From assembly GCF_009905375.1 (NCBI RefSeq), contig NC_133650.1, positions 61,767,628 to 61,831,627 of the forward strand: a stretch of DNA of 64,000 nt. The letters run 5' to 3'. Position numbers and translations under genes: made by a program. This document shows, piece by piece, positions 1-10,876 of this stretch. The notes under the pieces were generated by a model. That model was not told the origin of the DNA and searched no databases. It worked only from the letters and a program-made list of their open reading frames with translations. Positions within the stretch are counted from its first letter, which is position 1; each line of letters opens with the position of its first letter. The stretch comes from Apium graveolens (taxonomy: Eukaryota; Streptophyta; Magnoliopsida; Apiales; Apiaceae).

Positions 1-1200
1 ATATACAATTCTCTTCAATTCATTCTTTTCTCTCCTTTTCATTTCATATAAGCTGAGAAGAACAACCCTTCCAGAAGGGGAGGTATTGCCGAATGACTAT
101 CTATCTGTGTGATAGAAGCCTAGTAGGATACCATCTATTGTTTAATCGATTGTCAAGTATTAAAGGCTGGCCACCTTCTGTACTAACAATGCAATAGAAC
201 AAGTGTTCATGATCATAGTGATCTCTCAACAAATTCATTTACTTCTATATGATGGATCAAGCTTTCGAAGATGGAAGCAGCTAAAGGAAGTAGTATCAGT
301 ACGGTGGTATTCTGATTCTAACGCTTTAGTGATACTAAGGTTGACATGGTAATTAAAAGGTTATAGAACGCTAACGAGCAAAAGTATAACCAGTATAATA
401 TTAGGAACGGAAGGTAGTAGCGATTACGAACTGGAAAAGAATGGGTATTGAGAAGCAAAAGCTCTAATGCTAAAAGCTATAAGGAGAGTATGTGCAATAG
501 ACTTGAAAGAATTTGGAATGATCACTTAACGCGGATTGAGTTTTCTCACGATAATAGATCGTATGTTAGGTATCGAGATGTCGTCTTATGAGATCTTTGA
601 GGGAAGACAATGTCGATCTCCCTTATGTTAGGATGAAGTTGTAGAGTGCAAGATGCTCGGACCAGCAGTGGTCCAAAGGACCAAGGATATGATAGATCTA
701 ATCAGAGGACGGCTGGTAGTAGCCCAAGATGGACATGAGAAATATGTTGATTTGACATGAAAGGACAAAGAATAAGAAATAGGGGACCTGGTAATGTTAA
801 AGGTATCCCTTGGAAAGGATTGATGAGGTTCAAAAAGAAAGGAAAGCTAAGCCTACGAATTGTTGGACCCTTTGAGGTATTAAGACGTATTGGGAAGTTA
901 GCATATGAGCTAGCCCTACCCCCGAACATGTAGTAAGTTCATAACGTGTTCCACGTATCAATATTAAGGAAGTGTAATTCGGATGCCAGACAAATAGGGG
1001 CATATGAGCGCATAGGCATGCAACCAGACGTAACCTACATGGAGCAACCAGGAAGGTTTATAGATAAAAAATGGACAAATGCTTAGCAGAAGAGTTATCA
1101 AACTAGTCAGAGTTTGATGGTAGAACCACAATGTGGGAAAATTACTTAAGAGCTAGAAAGTGCAATGCTAAGAAAGTATCCCTACTCATTTTCTATCTGA
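1..1200 (+). pseudogene. Degenerate integrase, 3' end of pol (E1)
   Basis: Broken remains of a Ty3/gypsy integrase C-terminal half. Readable pieces are a stretch like NDHLTRIEFSxDNRSYV near 510-570, GRQCRSPLC-stop-DEVVE near 602-645, a KDKE-stop-EIGDLVML block near 760-800, and a chromodomain-like tail ending ELESAMLRKYP near 1150-1185. Frame changes and stops interrupt it throughout, so no product is expected. The TAG at 629-631 replaces the Trp usually found in this block; the same TAG occurs in E7 at 43460-43462 and in the different family of E2 at 5524-5526. Assignment rests on motif order and on alignment by eye to the E7 interior. Confidence 0.75.
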
Positions 1201-1218
1201 TTCCGGGACGGAATCATT

Positions 1219-1233
1219 TTAAGGAGGGGAGAC
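1219..1233 (+). other. Polypurine tract of E1
   Basis: Purine run AAGGAGGGGAGA just before the LTR start TGTAATAACCCC at 1234; primes plus-strand DNA synthesis in reverse transcription. An identical tract lies at the matching place in E7 (42856-42868, minus strand). Confidence 0.85.
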
Positions 1234-3281
1234 TGTAATAACCCCAATTTTTGGAATTTTTGAAACCCTTATGAATAGTGTTTTGCTGATTATGCTGAAT
1301 AAGAAAACTTTTCATGCCACACTATGCAGGGGTACTTTTATTGATCTTCTGGGATATTATTAGTAATCTATCTGGTATATAGGTGTATGTAAAGATCGTT
1401 AGAATCCAAATCCGAACACTTTGATATTTCCCGGAAATCTACCGGATATAGAAAGAATTGAGTATAAGGTAACAGAATAAAAAGGATTTAAATTCAAGGA
1501 TTATAAGAGAGGATCATAAAGGGAATATAATGTATTGAGAAAGGTTAAGGAAACCTAAGTAATAAGATCCCGGGTATGATCCCTCAAACGATAAACGAAA
1601 GTTAAGCGAACCGCACAACAGCTCAGCGGTCATTAGCCAAGTAATTAGAAGCTAATCAAAGAGATTAGTGGGGATGATGTCATCAAACCAATGAGAAGGG
1701 GACAAAGGTGGGAGGATGACATCACTTGGTGACATAAGCATGACCAAAGCAAGTGTGTTGTTGGTTGATTTAGAACCACACAAAAGTTACCATGGTAAAA
1801 GGTAAGAAAACAAAACAAAATCAACAAACCAACAAATCATTTCACCAAAACACAAAGTTTATTTCATTTCTTCATCAAGCTCTCAGCTTTCCTTCATTTT
1901 CAAGGATAAGAAAATCCAAATTCAAGCTCCAAGCATTGTTAAATCGTGAGGTAATTATCCAAGGTTCCTTGTACTTAGATATAGTTATCCTATGAATCTA
2001 AGCTCCAAATTCCTTCACAATCTCTTCCTAAAAATCATGGAAGAAGATGGTGAATAGTGTTTTTCAAGAACTAAAATTTTTGTTCTTGAGTTTTTGTTTA
2101 GATTAATCTTGGATAAGGACTTTTAAGGGTGATTCCAAGCTAATTACTTGATTCTTCACTCTCCAAGGAAGGTATAACCCCTCCAAACCCTAAATTTACT
2201 TGAGTATTAGGTTTAGTTTTGTTGTTATAGTTCATGAGAGGCTTGTTTGTTGTGAATGTAGAGGATAGTTGGTGTTGTGATGTTTTGGAGTTGTAATTCT
2301 TGGAGTATTGATTAATGAACTTAAGTATAGTTTAAATTCATGTTGGAGAGTAGTATAAATTGATAATTTTGAGTTGTTGGGGCTGTTATGGTGAAGTATG
2401 GATGGAGTTTGGTTGTGATGTTGATTGTGGGTTGATTGTGGGTTGATTTGGAGTGGTATAAATTTGGGTAATCGCGTAAACATAGCCGTCGTAATGCCCG
2501 ATTTACCGTAGACTGTTTTTGTTCTTAACATCAGAACCCTTGAACTCACTTTTAGGTTTTGACCATTGCCATGTTTAGATAGTTCATGTTACGAGCTTCA
2601 TTTTGATATGTGGTACGCTTGAATCCGATGTACGGTTTAGGAGAAACGACCGTTTTAAGTAACGACGTTTCGCCACCGAACCATTACCCCTCGCCTTACT
2701 TTGAAACCTTGGTTAAGGACCTTAAATGACTAATTGGGGTATGAAACATTTATGTAAAGAGTATTAGGCAGTTGGTAAGGCACTCGCAAAAGAATCGCCT
2801 TAAAACTCTTAATGGTTAATTCATTAAAAATGGTGGAGTCGAGGGTACTCGAGCGACTTAAGTGAATCGTTAAGCGCGAAAGTGAACATTAGGACCCTAA
2901 ATGGTTAAAGTCTAGTTTCTTAAGCGATCGGGGTTTAATTCCGACTTATGTTGTTGTTCATAAGTTATCGGACCCACTCTAAGCTTAAGTCTATCCGGGA
3001 GCACTCATGCAAGTTTTATATCCGTTATACTGTTGTTGTGATGTATACATTTGTATATGCATTATCTTGTGATGGATGCATAATGGTTAATTAGCAAATT
3101 CTTGCGATATATTGTAGCATGTGATATGGTATATATGCATGCCTGTTTCGTATTCTTGATACATATATCTGTTGATTCAGTTGATAATACCTATGCTAGA
3201 GATAAGCGGTAATTTGCATATACCCTTAGTATAGGGGACCCAAAGGTGAACTTTTTCTAAAACCGGGAGTCGAGGCTCCCG

Positions 3282-3287
3282 AGTATA

Positions 3288-3325
<38 letters not shown>
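3282..3325. repeat. AT microsatellite in family A LTR
   Basis: Mostly (TA)n. Equivalent shorter tracts occur in E7 near 40783-40806 and 50587-50615, so this is a family feature with variable length. Confidence 0.9.
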
Positions 3326-3345
3326 GAATAGTTTTCAAAACTATG

Positions 3346-3545
3346 AATCGAATAAGGTTTATTCGATAACTTTATATTATTATTGAATATTATCTTGAAT
3401 ATTCATTCGAGGGCTTATGACCCCGTTTAATTATTATTGAATATTATTTTGAATATTCATTCGAGGGCTTATGACTCCGTTTATTTTATTAAATGAATAT
3501 TATTTTGAATATTCCTTCGAGGACTTATGACTCCGATTATTTACT
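3346..3545 (+). repeat. Tandem repeat inside family A LTR
   Basis: About three to four imperfect units of roughly 50-65 bp. Each carries TTGAATATTCATTCGAGG followed by a CTTATGACTCCG-like core and an AT-rich spacer. Colinear arrays are at about 40555-40745 and 50365-50540 in the E7 LTRs. Confidence 0.8.
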
Positions 3546-5064
3546 AAATAATATTCTTTATTTTATTAAAGAATAATGTGTCGATAATCAAACTTACTTT
3601 TGATTATTCAAATAAGGATAATACTTTCGTATAAGTAAATCTTTGGTTATTTAATAATCATTGCAAGTATAAGTTTTAAAACTTCTACTTCAATTATTTT
3701 TATAAAGATTATTCTTTATGGGAATATTATTTAAATAATAATATTCAGATATTTTCTAATATATTGGGACTGATTTATTTTATTAAATCAACATTACTCC
3801 AAACATTCTTAAAAATGTTTGCGAGTCTTCAAAATTATTATAAAAGTTAGAGCGGATCCCAAAACTCATTTTTATAATATTTAAGATCTTCCTTTCAAAG
3901 GGGATTTAAATATTCACTCAAAACCTGAGGGATCCGGCTCTGTGGTGTGTTTTATATTCGCAACAAGGTTGCTATTTCGATAAAAGAGTTTTTGATTACT
4001 TACCCAACACTCGGGAAGTAAAATTCTTGGAACAAGTTAATCCATTAAGAGGCATTGCCTGGGAAATATTGGTGAGTTTTCCTTTCCAACTAGATACGAC
4101 TTCTTGGTGGAGCCGTATCAACAAGTTTCTACTTGGGGAAAGGGGGGACGAGCTTTACGTTTCAGAGTCATGGATTTCATCTGAACTAGGAGTGGCGTAA
4201 GTGGTCGAGTAGCGCCGGCCCAGCCTTATTATATTGGTCCAAATGGCCCGGAAGTTCCGCTAAGACGGTCCATTCCTTAGCAGTCCAGTGTTCGGTTGAC
4301 AAGTAAATCCGACAGGTTCTCCTCTACATGTAGAAAATGGTGGGGTTGCACTACTACGACTGATCATCGTAAGTGGTCTTCCTGGCACGGCAAACTCCCG
4401 TAATGAGTTCATCATCCAATTGGATATTTCTGCAACACTACCCAGAGCACTTCGATAGAAAGGCTACGGTTGGGCGATTGTTGAGTGTTGGCAGGATCAA
4501 GTTTTCAAAATGATGTTTGCATCAAATGAAGTATCTCATAACTTCATTTTATTTTGATGATATTTTAAAGATTGATTCTATACAAGTTTTGTCTTGTAGC
4601 TTAATCTATGGGATGAACTATTTATTCATTGGACGGTGGTAGTTCAAGTAGTATTCGGAAAAGATATAAGTATATTGGAGTATCTTGTAACTTCATCTTT
4701 TAAACTTATATCTAGTTAATGATTGTCTTATAAATGACAAAGGTTTCAGAAAAACGTTGAGACAAGGTTAGATATATGTGATCACCTTGCAACGATATTT
4801 TTATACAGTTATAAACTGGAACTCTGTGGATGTTATACATGTCAGAGGATTTCAAATGTTGTGAAAAGTATATATATATATATACTGAATATTTTGTGAC
4901 TTGGTCGCGTTAAGATATCAAACTTGGTTCATTTCTTCTTGACCAAGACTTTCTTGAGTACTATGAGAATGCTCATATATTGTTAATCATTATACACATT
5001 ATTTTGGTGGGCTTGTTGCTCACCCTTGCTTTCTTCTTTGATCACACAACAACAGATAGAAAAG

Positions 5065-5205
5065 ATGAACAAGACCAAGCTTCCAATTCGTAAGCGGTTA
5101 GAAAACGTTCCGCAGTTTTCTGGAAGCATTGATGCCGCCGTAGCTGAGATAGGAGCTACCAATAGGCTAGGTTTTCAACTATTGATGATCCAGACTTATG
5201 TATAA
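5065..5205 (+). CDS. Conserved short ORF in family A LTR (E1 copy, 46 aa)
   Basis: An ATG ORF of 46 codons, about 255 bp before the LTR end. Its reading frame is kept without an indel in both E7 LTRs (48 aa there) despite many base differences. Conserved features are a basic N-terminus (TK[LI]PIR[KE]R), an NV-Q-F core, VAE[IV]G in the middle, and a TNRLGFQLLM-QTYV tail. The frame is also open upstream of the ATG (FWWACCSPLLSS), but the ATG after the CAG at about 5053-5055 is the likely start. I do not recognise a family and assign no function. It could be an LTR-encoded micropeptide or chance conservation between related copies. Confidence 0.4.
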   Translation: MNKTKLPIRKRLENVPQFSGSIDAAVAEIGATNRLGFQLLMIQTYV

Positions 5206-5462
5206 TATGAATTGTAATAATGGCAAGGAATATGTAAATTATTCAGAAACCCCTTTTGAGGTGAAATGGTTTATAATTGTGGAATAAAATGACTTGTGTT
5301 CTTTTTGGTTTTCATCTCTGAGACTATAACTTGTGGTGTGTGTGTGTATATTGTGGGGTCACAGTACGCAGCAGTTGATTGATTGTTAAGGTTAAGTATT
5401 ATTAAGGGAAATGGAACTCGTGACAACCTGAATCCCCGACCCCGGATTTGGGGGTGTTACAC

Positions 5463-6475
5463 TAGCATTGGAATGCCACCTTACGAAGCTTTATATGGAA
5501 GGAAGTGCCGATCACCTACATGTTAGGATGAAGTTGGAGAACACAAAATTCTATGTCCAGAACCGATCCAGCAGACCAAGGAAAAAGTAGAGCTTATCCA
5601 AAAGTGACTCGAAGCAGCACAAAATTGACAGCGCAAATACGCAGATCAAACCACAAAGGATGTGGATTACCAAGAAGGAGAACATGTATTACTGAAGATA
5701 TCACCATGGAAAGGATTGACTAGATTTGGAAATAAAGGCAAGCTAAAGCCACAATACGTTAGTCCATTTAAAATTTTGAAGAGAGTCGGAAAGGTTGCAT
5801 ATGAGTTAGCCTTACCAACCCATATGCAGCATATTCATAATGTGTTTCATGTGTCAATGCTTAAGAAATATAATCCTGATACAAGGCATGTAAGAGCATC
5901 TCTAATAGAGGTTGCTAACAAAGTTGTCAAACCATGACAAATCATTAAATATATTATTTTTTAATTTTCTCTCATATCCATGTCACTCTTGGCAACATTT
6001 ATTAAAATTTTGCTCCAATAGTTAAGCAACTTTAAAGGTTGTCCATGTGGTCCCTCTATATTAATTTTATATTTAGTTCAATATAAAAGTGGGTTGAGTA
6101 ATATACACTTTAGATGTTTTTTATGACTTTTTGCTAATTTAGGAAGTTGCCAAGGGGTTGCCAAATTTTGGCAATCTTGGTAGGCAACCTTTTGGCAACC
6201 TCCTAACTCCAATAGGTACGCAACCAAGGGTGCCATGCCACATAAGGTTGGCAACCTCCTTGGCAACACCTATTGGAGATGCTCTAATAGAATATGAGCC
6301 GATAGAACTTAAAGCTGATTCGTCTTGTATAGAACAACCAGTAAGAAGTTTAGATTGGCAGGAGAGAGTATTGAGAAATAAGTCTGTACCATTAGTAAGA
6401 GTCTTATGGAGAAATCTCGTGGTTGAAGAGTCAACCTGGGAGCTTGAAAGTGAAATGTTAGAAAAGTATCCTTAG
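5463..6475 (+). pseudogene. Integrase C-terminus with chromodomain-like tail (E2), split by a MITE
   Basis: The visible part starts at SIGMPPYEALYGRKCRSP, typical of plant Ty3/gypsy integrases. It runs through a YADQTTKDVDYQEGEHVLLK block and an SPWKGLTRFGNKGKLKPQYV block to HNVFHVSMLKKYNPDTRHV. After the MITE it resumes with IEYEPIEL and ends in a chromodomain-like segment (VRVLWRNLVVEESTWELE). Three stops occur before 5640 (one at 5524-5526); the segment 5662-5890 is open. Integrase would insert the cDNA and the chromodomain would steer it to chromatin, but this copy is dead: 5' truncated by E1, with stops and an insertion. The lineage resembles Tekay/Del chromoviruses by motif, unverified. 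Confidence 0.85.
5894..6284. mobile_element. MITE, 391 bp, TAA target duplication (PIF/Harbinger-like)
   Basis: Terminal inverted repeats GAGCATCTCTAATAG at the left and its near-perfect complement (ending CTATTGGAGATGCTC) at the right, flanked by TAA at 5891-5893 and 6285-6287. Removing it and one TAA rejoins the E2 integrase reading frame. A 3-bp TAA duplication is typical of PIF/Harbinger (Tourist-like) MITEs; the class is inferred from that only. The interior has no coding capacity of its own and contains repeated TTGGCAACC-type words on both strands near 6140-6265. Confidence 0.9.
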
Positions 6476-6510
6476 TTATTTTCCTAGGGAGATTCTAAGG
6501 ACATAATCCT

Positions 6511-6524
6511 ATTAAGGGGGAGGA
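6511..6524 (+). other. Polypurine tract of E2
   Basis: TTAAGGGGGAGGA directly before the LTR start at 6525. E8 has the matching tract at 61990-62003 on the minus strand. Confidence 0.85.
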
Positions 6525-7633
6525 TGTAACGACTGAGAAATTACGTTTGTATTATACTCTAATAAAGGTGAATCATGTTTTTCATTATATTCTTAAGTGT
6601 ATTGAGTTATGAAACCCTAGCTGCTATGTTCTATGTGTATAAAGTTTTGATCAAAACGTGTTTCGGGTAATTATCATGTGTTTTATTCTAGATTAAATGT
6701 TTTTATATCAAGAGTTGTAAGGCCCAAAAAGTATTTTAATAGCTTATAATTCAAACAAAAGCATTGGCCTTATCTTGCCCAGTATGGCTTATACTATCAG
6801 GATATTTTGAACATCTAGACATTTTATAAATTTTCTCGTTTCGCTAAAAATAACTTTTCCGGGCCCCTTCGGGTTTCAAAAGCCCCACAAAATCATATTT
6901 TTATTTTTATAGGATCATGAAATTATCAAATATCAATTTTCTTTGTATTTTTACATTATTCACAATTTTTGGGAATTTTTAACATATATTTTATATTTAT
7001 TGGATATTTAAAAATTCATAATTAATACCCAAAAATTATAAAAATTGGGTCCAATTAATTTTATTAGATGTATAATTAGGGCCTTAAATTTATTTAGGGG
7101 TATTATTTGTACTAATATAAATAACTGATTTACTAATAATTAATTAATTAAAAGTTGTAAAAAAATCAGAAAATTCTAGAAATTCCCCAATTTCTTTGCA
7201 ATTAGTGTTTGGAGTTCTTGGAATCAAACACCAATTTGATCGTGTTTCTGTTCACCAAATGAAGCATGTAAGTATCCGATTTGAAGCTCTTTGAATTATC
7301 TTTTCAATTCTGTTATCAATTTCGTGTTTGGATTATTCGATTTTAGAATCGTTATTTTCGGATATAGTCTTGAATTGGGTGTTTTTGATTGAGCTTGCTG
7401 TAATGATTTTAAGTTCCATAGGGTTGTAGATCGTCATTTTTGCAATTATTTAGTACCGGTTTCGTCGATGTTTGTTCCCGTTTTAAGCTCGTCAGAAACG
7501 GCCGTTATCGGCGGTGTTTCCTTGCTTTTCCGACTTCAAAGTCGACGATGAAGGAGGGGGAGTTGTTCAGTGTTGTTTTGGATCAAAAAGGCAGCAAAAA
7601 CAAGTCTAAACCCTGTAATTTGGTCGTGGTTTG
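6525..7633 (+). repeat. 3' LTR of E2, first segment
   Basis: Begins TGTAACGACTGAG. The last five bases (GTTTG, 7629-7633) are the target duplicated by E3 and recur at 29248-29252, where the LTR resumes. Contains an AT-rich part (about 6900-7180) and a splice-donor-like GTAAGT at 7268-7273. No credible gene. Confidence 0.9.
7268..7273 (+). promoter_or_regulatory. Splice-donor-like GTAAGT in family B LTR
   Basis: Consensus plant 5' splice site. Paired by inference with the acceptor-like CCCCTTTTTTCAG ending at 31070 in the second half of the same LTR. No transcript evidence is available here. Confidence 0.3.
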
Positions 7634-7838
7634 TGTGACGGCCTCAACCCCGGGGTCAGGAGTTAACGTCACTAATATCAATAATAATAAACAAAATATA
7701 ATCCAAATCACTAATTATACATAATCACGACCCTTTTTTTACCAAGTCCTTTTCCAGGTGTAAGTATAATTTAGGTTACACAACTAACACAACCCAAATT
7801 ACTTTACACAATCCTGACCACTAATTTAATATAGTAAC

Positions 7839-7940
7839 TCAACAAACCTCATCGGGTTTGAACACAACTATCTCAGAGGAGTTTGACGCGAAAGAAACTG
7901 GAACTCTGCCCTGACTATCACGGAAGAATCCCCTAGGCAT
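7839..7940 (-). CDS. Short ORF in family C LTR (33 aa, 3' LTR copy)
   Basis: The ATG immediately follows TATTGCAG on the element strand, a plausible splice acceptor. The peptide starts MPRGFF-DSQGRVPVSFAS and continues with SSEIVVF-PDEVC. The 5' LTR copy (14915-15034) keeps the frame with R/H, N/G and K/R changes and a longer tail. Position and neighbouring GCTCACCC block (7970-7977) parallel the LTR ORFs of families A and B. No recognised domain; coding status is inference. Confidence 0.33.
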   Translation of the reverse strand: MPRGFFRDSQGRVPVSFASNSSEIVVFKPDEVC

Positions 7941-8218
7941 CTGCAATACATATATAAAACATTCTGCAAGGGTGAGCAATCAATTGCTCAGCAGTACCAC
8001 TATATGAATAACAAGTAAAAAAGATTTAAAGTAAAGCAGTTATAGGAACAAAATTCATCACTTGTTAGAAACATGTAAAACAGGTATAAACTGGAAAATA
8101 AAACTAGCATGTTCTGCAAACAAAATCGACAGTCGTGTGCTGTGCATAAATACTAGAGTTAAATTTTAGCATGCTATTTTCATTTGCAAACCTTCCATTC
8201 CATTACAAGAACCATAAA

Positions 8219-8330
8219 ACCATTTGTCCCGTTATGGGGACCCAAAACCATTTGTTCCGTTACTGGAACATTAATCACTTGTTCCGTTACTGGAACCACA
8301 AAATCATCTGTTCCGTTAGGGGAACCACTA
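8219..8330. repeat. Four hairpin-forming units of about 27 bp
   Basis: Units of the type TGTTCCGTTACTGGAACC (first unit GTCCCGTTATGGGGACC). In each, GTTCC pairs with GGAAC. Differences between units often compensate across the stem (GTCCC with GGGGAC). Same array at 15313-15424 in the other LTR. Confidence 0.8.
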
Positions 8331-8354
8331 AATCACAATCAAATATGTATTGGA

Positions 8355-8465
8355 TGTTTTCTAGGGATGGCTGATCAGGCCTCCACACAATCTATCTAGG
8401 ATAGTTGGTCGGGCTATCACACAAACTGTCTAGGAAAGCTGATCGGACTTTCTCACAAAATAACC
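8355..8465. repeat. Imperfect 33-45 bp tandem repeat, three units
   Basis: Units built on TCTAGG, a GCTGATCGG-like word, and CT-CACACAA. Same array at about 15450-15560. Confidence 0.65.
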
Positions 8466-9793
8466 GGATCCGCAGAGACTAGCTAGGTCTCTGACTAACT
8501 ATGCTGGACTAATTGGTTTTGAAATGCGCGCAACCGAATTAGTCACTTACGCAACGTTATCCTATATCTGATTCGTTTTATCCAGTTTCAAAGTCACATC
8601 ACACTATTCAAAACCTCTATTCCATTGTTAATCACATTTTAGAGATAGGTACTTTCAGAAGTTACTTTTCCCTAAAACCCATATTTAACAGCATTTTCAA
8701 ATACAGGGGATACGTAACTTAAAACATTTATGTTCCTGTTCAAAAATAAAACAACATTTCATTCATATATACTGAACCATAAAAGAATGGTCAGGGGTAC
8801 TTGCCTTGCAGAGCTTTACAACTATCACTGATCGACTCTGAGCCGACTCAGACGCTCAGTTTTATCGTCTAACTACTAGATCACCTTGGATTCGACTTTA
8901 ATACTCAGGTTCTTTGGTTGAAACCCTACTGAACTCGTCGACTGTCCACTAGGTTATCTTTAGTCCAACGTCCACTTTTGGTTTCCCGACTATAACCTAC
9001 ATGGTCAAAATACTCTACGTTAGACGACCAGGTATGCTTGACATATCCTCGATACCAATCCTACCCAAATGATATCAATCCCGACTCGTACTTATATACA
9101 TTACTATAGTGCATGTAACATATAAGATTCCTATACTCAAATCTCGATTCAATATTCTTTTTTGGAGAAACACATATACTCATTATTTTAGGAAACAAGT
9201 TGTCCGTTATATTATACAAAATATTTATGTATAACTATATAACTATTTACATTCGAGTGGTAGTTCCGATATTTCACAGGATATGCTCCGAAAATCGGGC
9301 AGCGTCTCCTTTGTTTATCGGACTACCCGTCGAATATAATTGACATCACAATAGCCAATCAATCAGGCAATCAACCAACAACCACCAATCACAATTCAAA
9401 TTATGTGCCCGACTTCGATTTACAATAACTAATTATCATGCCGAAAAGTAATTTTATGAACTAATTATTTGTTTTATAATTTAGGACTCAGAATTAATTC
9501 ATCACGATCCACCGTCAGCTCACCGCTGTTCATCGCTAACAGCGGTAAAATCCGTCGGTGCCCGAATAATTCAGTTGTCCAGACAGAATCCACCGATTAT
9601 TTAATAATTTTCGCACAAAACAAATATTTTATTTCACGAAGCCAGTCAATAATTTCTGCAGAATTAATAAAAGAATAATAACATCAGAAGTAATTGAATC
9701 AGAGTAATCAACACGCGCCCACGCGCAACCGGAAAAATAGAGGAAAGCAGAACACCTCCACGACTTGGTAGGAGACACAGGGTAGCAACCCTT

Positions 9794-9812
9794 AACACAC
9801 ACACACACACAC
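9794..9812. repeat. CA microsatellite in family C LTR
   Basis: (AC)n run followed by scattered CACA words to about 9895. Counterpart near 28180-28275. Confidence 0.85.
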
Positions 9813-10861
9813 TCGAACACTAATACACATACACACATAACTCATGCACACACACCGCTATATACACACAGATATACACCCAACACACACACAACATTGC
9901 CTAGGCCACCTCGCCGGGAAAGTGGCCGGTGGCGGCCAGAAAAGGAGGAAAAGAAAACATGTAGCACAACCATTACCGAGCACTAAGACAGCAATGGCGC
10001 AACAGGAGTATGATGGGGAGCAATAGATTAGGGAGGAGGAAGAGAATAAAAACACGGGAGAGAGAGAGAGACTGTTGAGAGAGAGAAAGAGGGATTGAGA
10101 TGAGGGGAAAGAGATTAATATTTTAATAAAAATTGCATAACACAGTTCTGTGAAAACAGGCCACGTATCAATTAAGCATATGAGAATTAGACACGTGTGT
10201 TGCCCTCTGCTAGAAGTCTGGTTCCGATCCGCCCTATTTCATTTAACGATATAAATGCGTGGGTAAATAAAAACCGAAAGAATACAAAACTAATTTTAAA
10301 ATTATTTGAATAATTAGATACTAATAAAATATAAATTTCATAATTTTAAAATAATTTCTGAAACGCAGTTTATACCCGCGTTTATCAATTAAACGAATCG
10401 ATGAGCGGGTGAAATTAATCCCAAAAATTTCCAAAATAATTTTAAATTTTTTGGAATATTCCAAACTTAAATAAATATAAATTTCATAATTTTTGAAAAA
10501 TTCTGGAATTAAATACAGGTTTTACGTATAAATGCAATCAGAATATCGTACATGGCTAAATAATCGATGAAATTTTGATTTCTAAATTTTATAAAATCCC
10601 AAAAATAATTAATGTATTTATAAAATCATGGAAACAATTTTAGAGACATTCCAATATTTATGCAAATAAATTTGCTTTAAATGCACTTTTAAAAGTGGAA
10701 TCAATTCGGTACAACTCAATAATTTAATCATGTGAGCAACCCGGTACACCATAAATCATACATAGATAATAATAAAATAACACATAGTGATCAAAACCAA
10801 TATACATATTTTATTCATTTAATTATTTAGTAATAATACGAGAAATGTACGAGTCGTTATA

Positions 10862-10876
10862 TCCTCTCCCTTTTAA
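10862..10876 (-). other. Polypurine tract of E3
   Basis: On the element strand AAAAGGGAGAGGA lies directly before the 3' LTR start TATAACGACTCG. Confidence 0.8.

Larger units (their letters stand above)
1..5461 (+). mobile_element. E1: Ty3/gypsy element, family A, 3' part
   Basis: This is the 3' end of a plus-strand Ty3/gypsy element: degenerate integrase, a polypurine tract and a complete 3' LTR. Its 5' part lies left of the window. The right end (GGGGGTGTTACA at 5461) joins directly to the integrase coding sequence of E2, so E1 inserted into E2. The same family recurs on the minus strand as E7 (38678-52664) and starts again at 63189 (E10). The first 60 bases match the E7 interior near 44040-44100 in reverse complement. 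Confidence 0.9.
1234..5461 (+). repeat. 3' LTR of E1 (family A, 4228 bp)
   Basis: Starts TGTAATAACCCC and ends GGGGGTGTTACA, so TG...CA termini. The two E7 LTRs (38678-42855 and 48435-52664) are the reverse-complement counterparts, with the same ends and colinear content. It is unusually long and contains a paired TGATGTCA/TGACATCA region near 1674-1725, an AT microsatellite near 3280-3325, a tandem repeat at about 3346-3545, a GC-richer block at about 4100-4500, and a short ORF at 5065-5205. The first bases of E10 (63189 on) are the same LTR start. Confidence 0.93.
7634..10861 (-). repeat. 3' LTR of E3 (family C, 3228 bp)
   Basis: On the plus strand it starts TGTGACGGCCTCAACC and ends GAGTCGTTATA. 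Colinear with the interrupted 5' copy. It carries a short ORF (7839-7940), hairpin repeats (8219-8330), a 33-bp-class repeat (8355-8465), a CA microsatellite (9794-9812) and an AT-rich region (10240-10860). Confidence 0.93.

Noticed and set aside
2232..2549. 105-codon minus-strand ORF in the E1 LTR
   Set aside because: Low-complexity translation, no counterpart of the same length in the E7 LTRs.
8219..8330. Possible CRISPR-like array
   Set aside because: Plant DNA context, no regular unique spacers, tandem hairpins inside an LTR.
8171..8399. Overlapping ORFs of repeated CSVTGT-like or FRYWN-like peptides
   Set aside because: Direct translation of the hairpin tandem repeat in a non-coding part of the family C LTR.
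9858..10055. Cys-rich short ORF opposite the CA microsatellite region
   Set aside because: Composition follows the repeat; the other E3 LTR does not keep the frame.
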